This document shows, one piece after another, positions 63,667-64,000 of a stretch of 64,000 nt of DNA. Origin of the DNA: Methylomonas subterranea. Lineage in GTDB: Bacteria; Pseudomonadota; Gammaproteobacteria; Methylococcales; Methylomonadaceae. The notes under the pieces were generated by a model, which was not told the DNA's origin, ran no database searches, and worked only from the letters and a program-made list of their open reading frames with translations. The stretch spans positions 1 to 64,000 of the forward strand of contig NZ_JANIBJ010000012.1 of assembly GCF_024505185.1 (NCBI RefSeq), given 5' to 3'. A program made the position numbers and the translations under genes. The stretch's first letter is position 1. Every line of letters begins with the position of its first letter.

Positions 63667-64000
63667 TCAGGGAATGAACTTTTCCAAAATATCGTCCAGA
63701 AAATCCCAGCCCCGTTCGGAGCAAAATATCTGCCGTTGTTGTTCGACCAGCAAACCCTGCTCCAGACAATGCTGCAGAGCTGGCTGCAGGCTCTCCGGCG
63801 GCAGGCCGGTTACGTCGGTGTAGCCGCTGAGATTAAAGCCGGTTTTCAGACGCAAAAGGTTCATCGCAAACTCCAGCGGCAATTGCGCCTGCTCGATGGG
63901 TACGCAAGTCGCGGGCGCCGATTTATGCATATATTGTTCAGGGCTTTTAGGCTTGGCGGTGCGAATGATATCGTCCGGCAAGTTACGGCTGATTTTGCCG
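63667..64000 (-). CDS. hemW: HemW (radical SAM heme chaperone), C-terminal part
   Basis: The frame is open to the right edge. The visible part, GKISRNLPDDIIRTAKPKSP then QLPLEFAMNLLRLKTGFNL and CSERGWDFLDDIL, matches the C-terminal HemW_C domain of oxygen-independent coproporphyrinogen oxidase-like proteins. The radical SAM domain lies outside the window. HemW inserts heme into respiratory proteins. Confidence 0.88.
   Translation of the reverse strand, partial: GKISRNLPDDIIRTAKPKSPEQYMHKSAPATCVPIEQAQLPLEFAMNLLRLKTGFNLSGYTDVTGLPPESLQPALQHCLEQGLLVEQQRQIFCSERGWDFLDDILEKFIP

Overview
The window is about 64 kb of bacterial chromosome with moderately high GC. Gene families and neighbourhoods point to a gammaproteobacterium: rsmI/lpoA/yraN/diaA in the enterobacterial arrangement, hda, a PstSCAB-PhoU operon with enlarged permeases behind a textbook Pho box, cbpA-cbpM, an LpoA lipoprotein, and a trpD/trpC pair. 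The unusual transketolase, two methylenetetrahydrofolate-reductase-like genes, an arsenosugar-type gene set and the style of the intergenic repeats would suit a methanotroph of the order Methylococcales (Methylomonas-like). That placement is inference; no marker gene here proves it. No rRNA, tRNA, CRISPR array, transposase or prophage was found.

Layout. 1-8.5 kb: the 3' end of arsS, then a small NrtS-like membrane protein, a divergent PanB-like/MTHFR-like pair with a MerR regulator, a frameshifted TVP38-flavoprotein fusion, two selenodomain-associated glycosyltransferases and a membrane hydroxylase. The arsS-type partners look like one arsenolipid/arsenosugar locus interrupted by the C1-folate genes. 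8.5-11.1 kb: tautomerase, isochorismatase-like hydrolase and AhpD-like protein, divergent from an AraC regulator. 11.4-15.3 kb: a secreted esterase operon, a phytanoyl-CoA dioxygenase-like gene and a YdjM-like membrane protein.

15.4-25.4 kb is the most distinctive block: a one-direction cluster of YjfI (DUF2170), a PspA/IM30 protein, a YqiJ/NfeD-like membrane protein, a YqiK-type flotillin, a 1728-residue coiled-coil AAA ATPase and a small helical protein. It starts from a good sigma70-like promoter whose -35 box lies inside a 30-bp inverted repeat. It looks like a membrane-stress or membrane-remodelling machine that has not been studied as a unit, to my knowledge.

25.8-34.6 kb: 7Fe ferredoxin, a second-type EF-G, hda with a nonsense-interrupted ketopantoate reductase, a DUF2069 protein, a secreted protein, YheT and CbpA/CbpM. 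34.6-41.4 kb: the pst-phoU operon. 41.4-53.6 kb: folA, asparaginase, transketolase, diaA-yraN-lpoA divergent from rsmI, a second MTHFR-like gene, a mutarotase, an FHA/PP2C pair and trpC. 53.6-55.0 kb: an insertion between trpC and trpD made of two 260-bp inverted repeats, an inner hairpin element and a RelE-type toxin-antitoxin pair. 55.1-64 kb: trpD, DUF411, YjbQ, a TetR/GST pair with a clear operator, lpdA, a dynamin-like GTPase, pyrE and the 3' end of hemW.

Intergenic repeats are a theme. A 172-174 bp element occurs at 15771-15944 and 31892-32063, a third locus (21357-21480) shares only its ends, and several other palindromic elements sit between genes.
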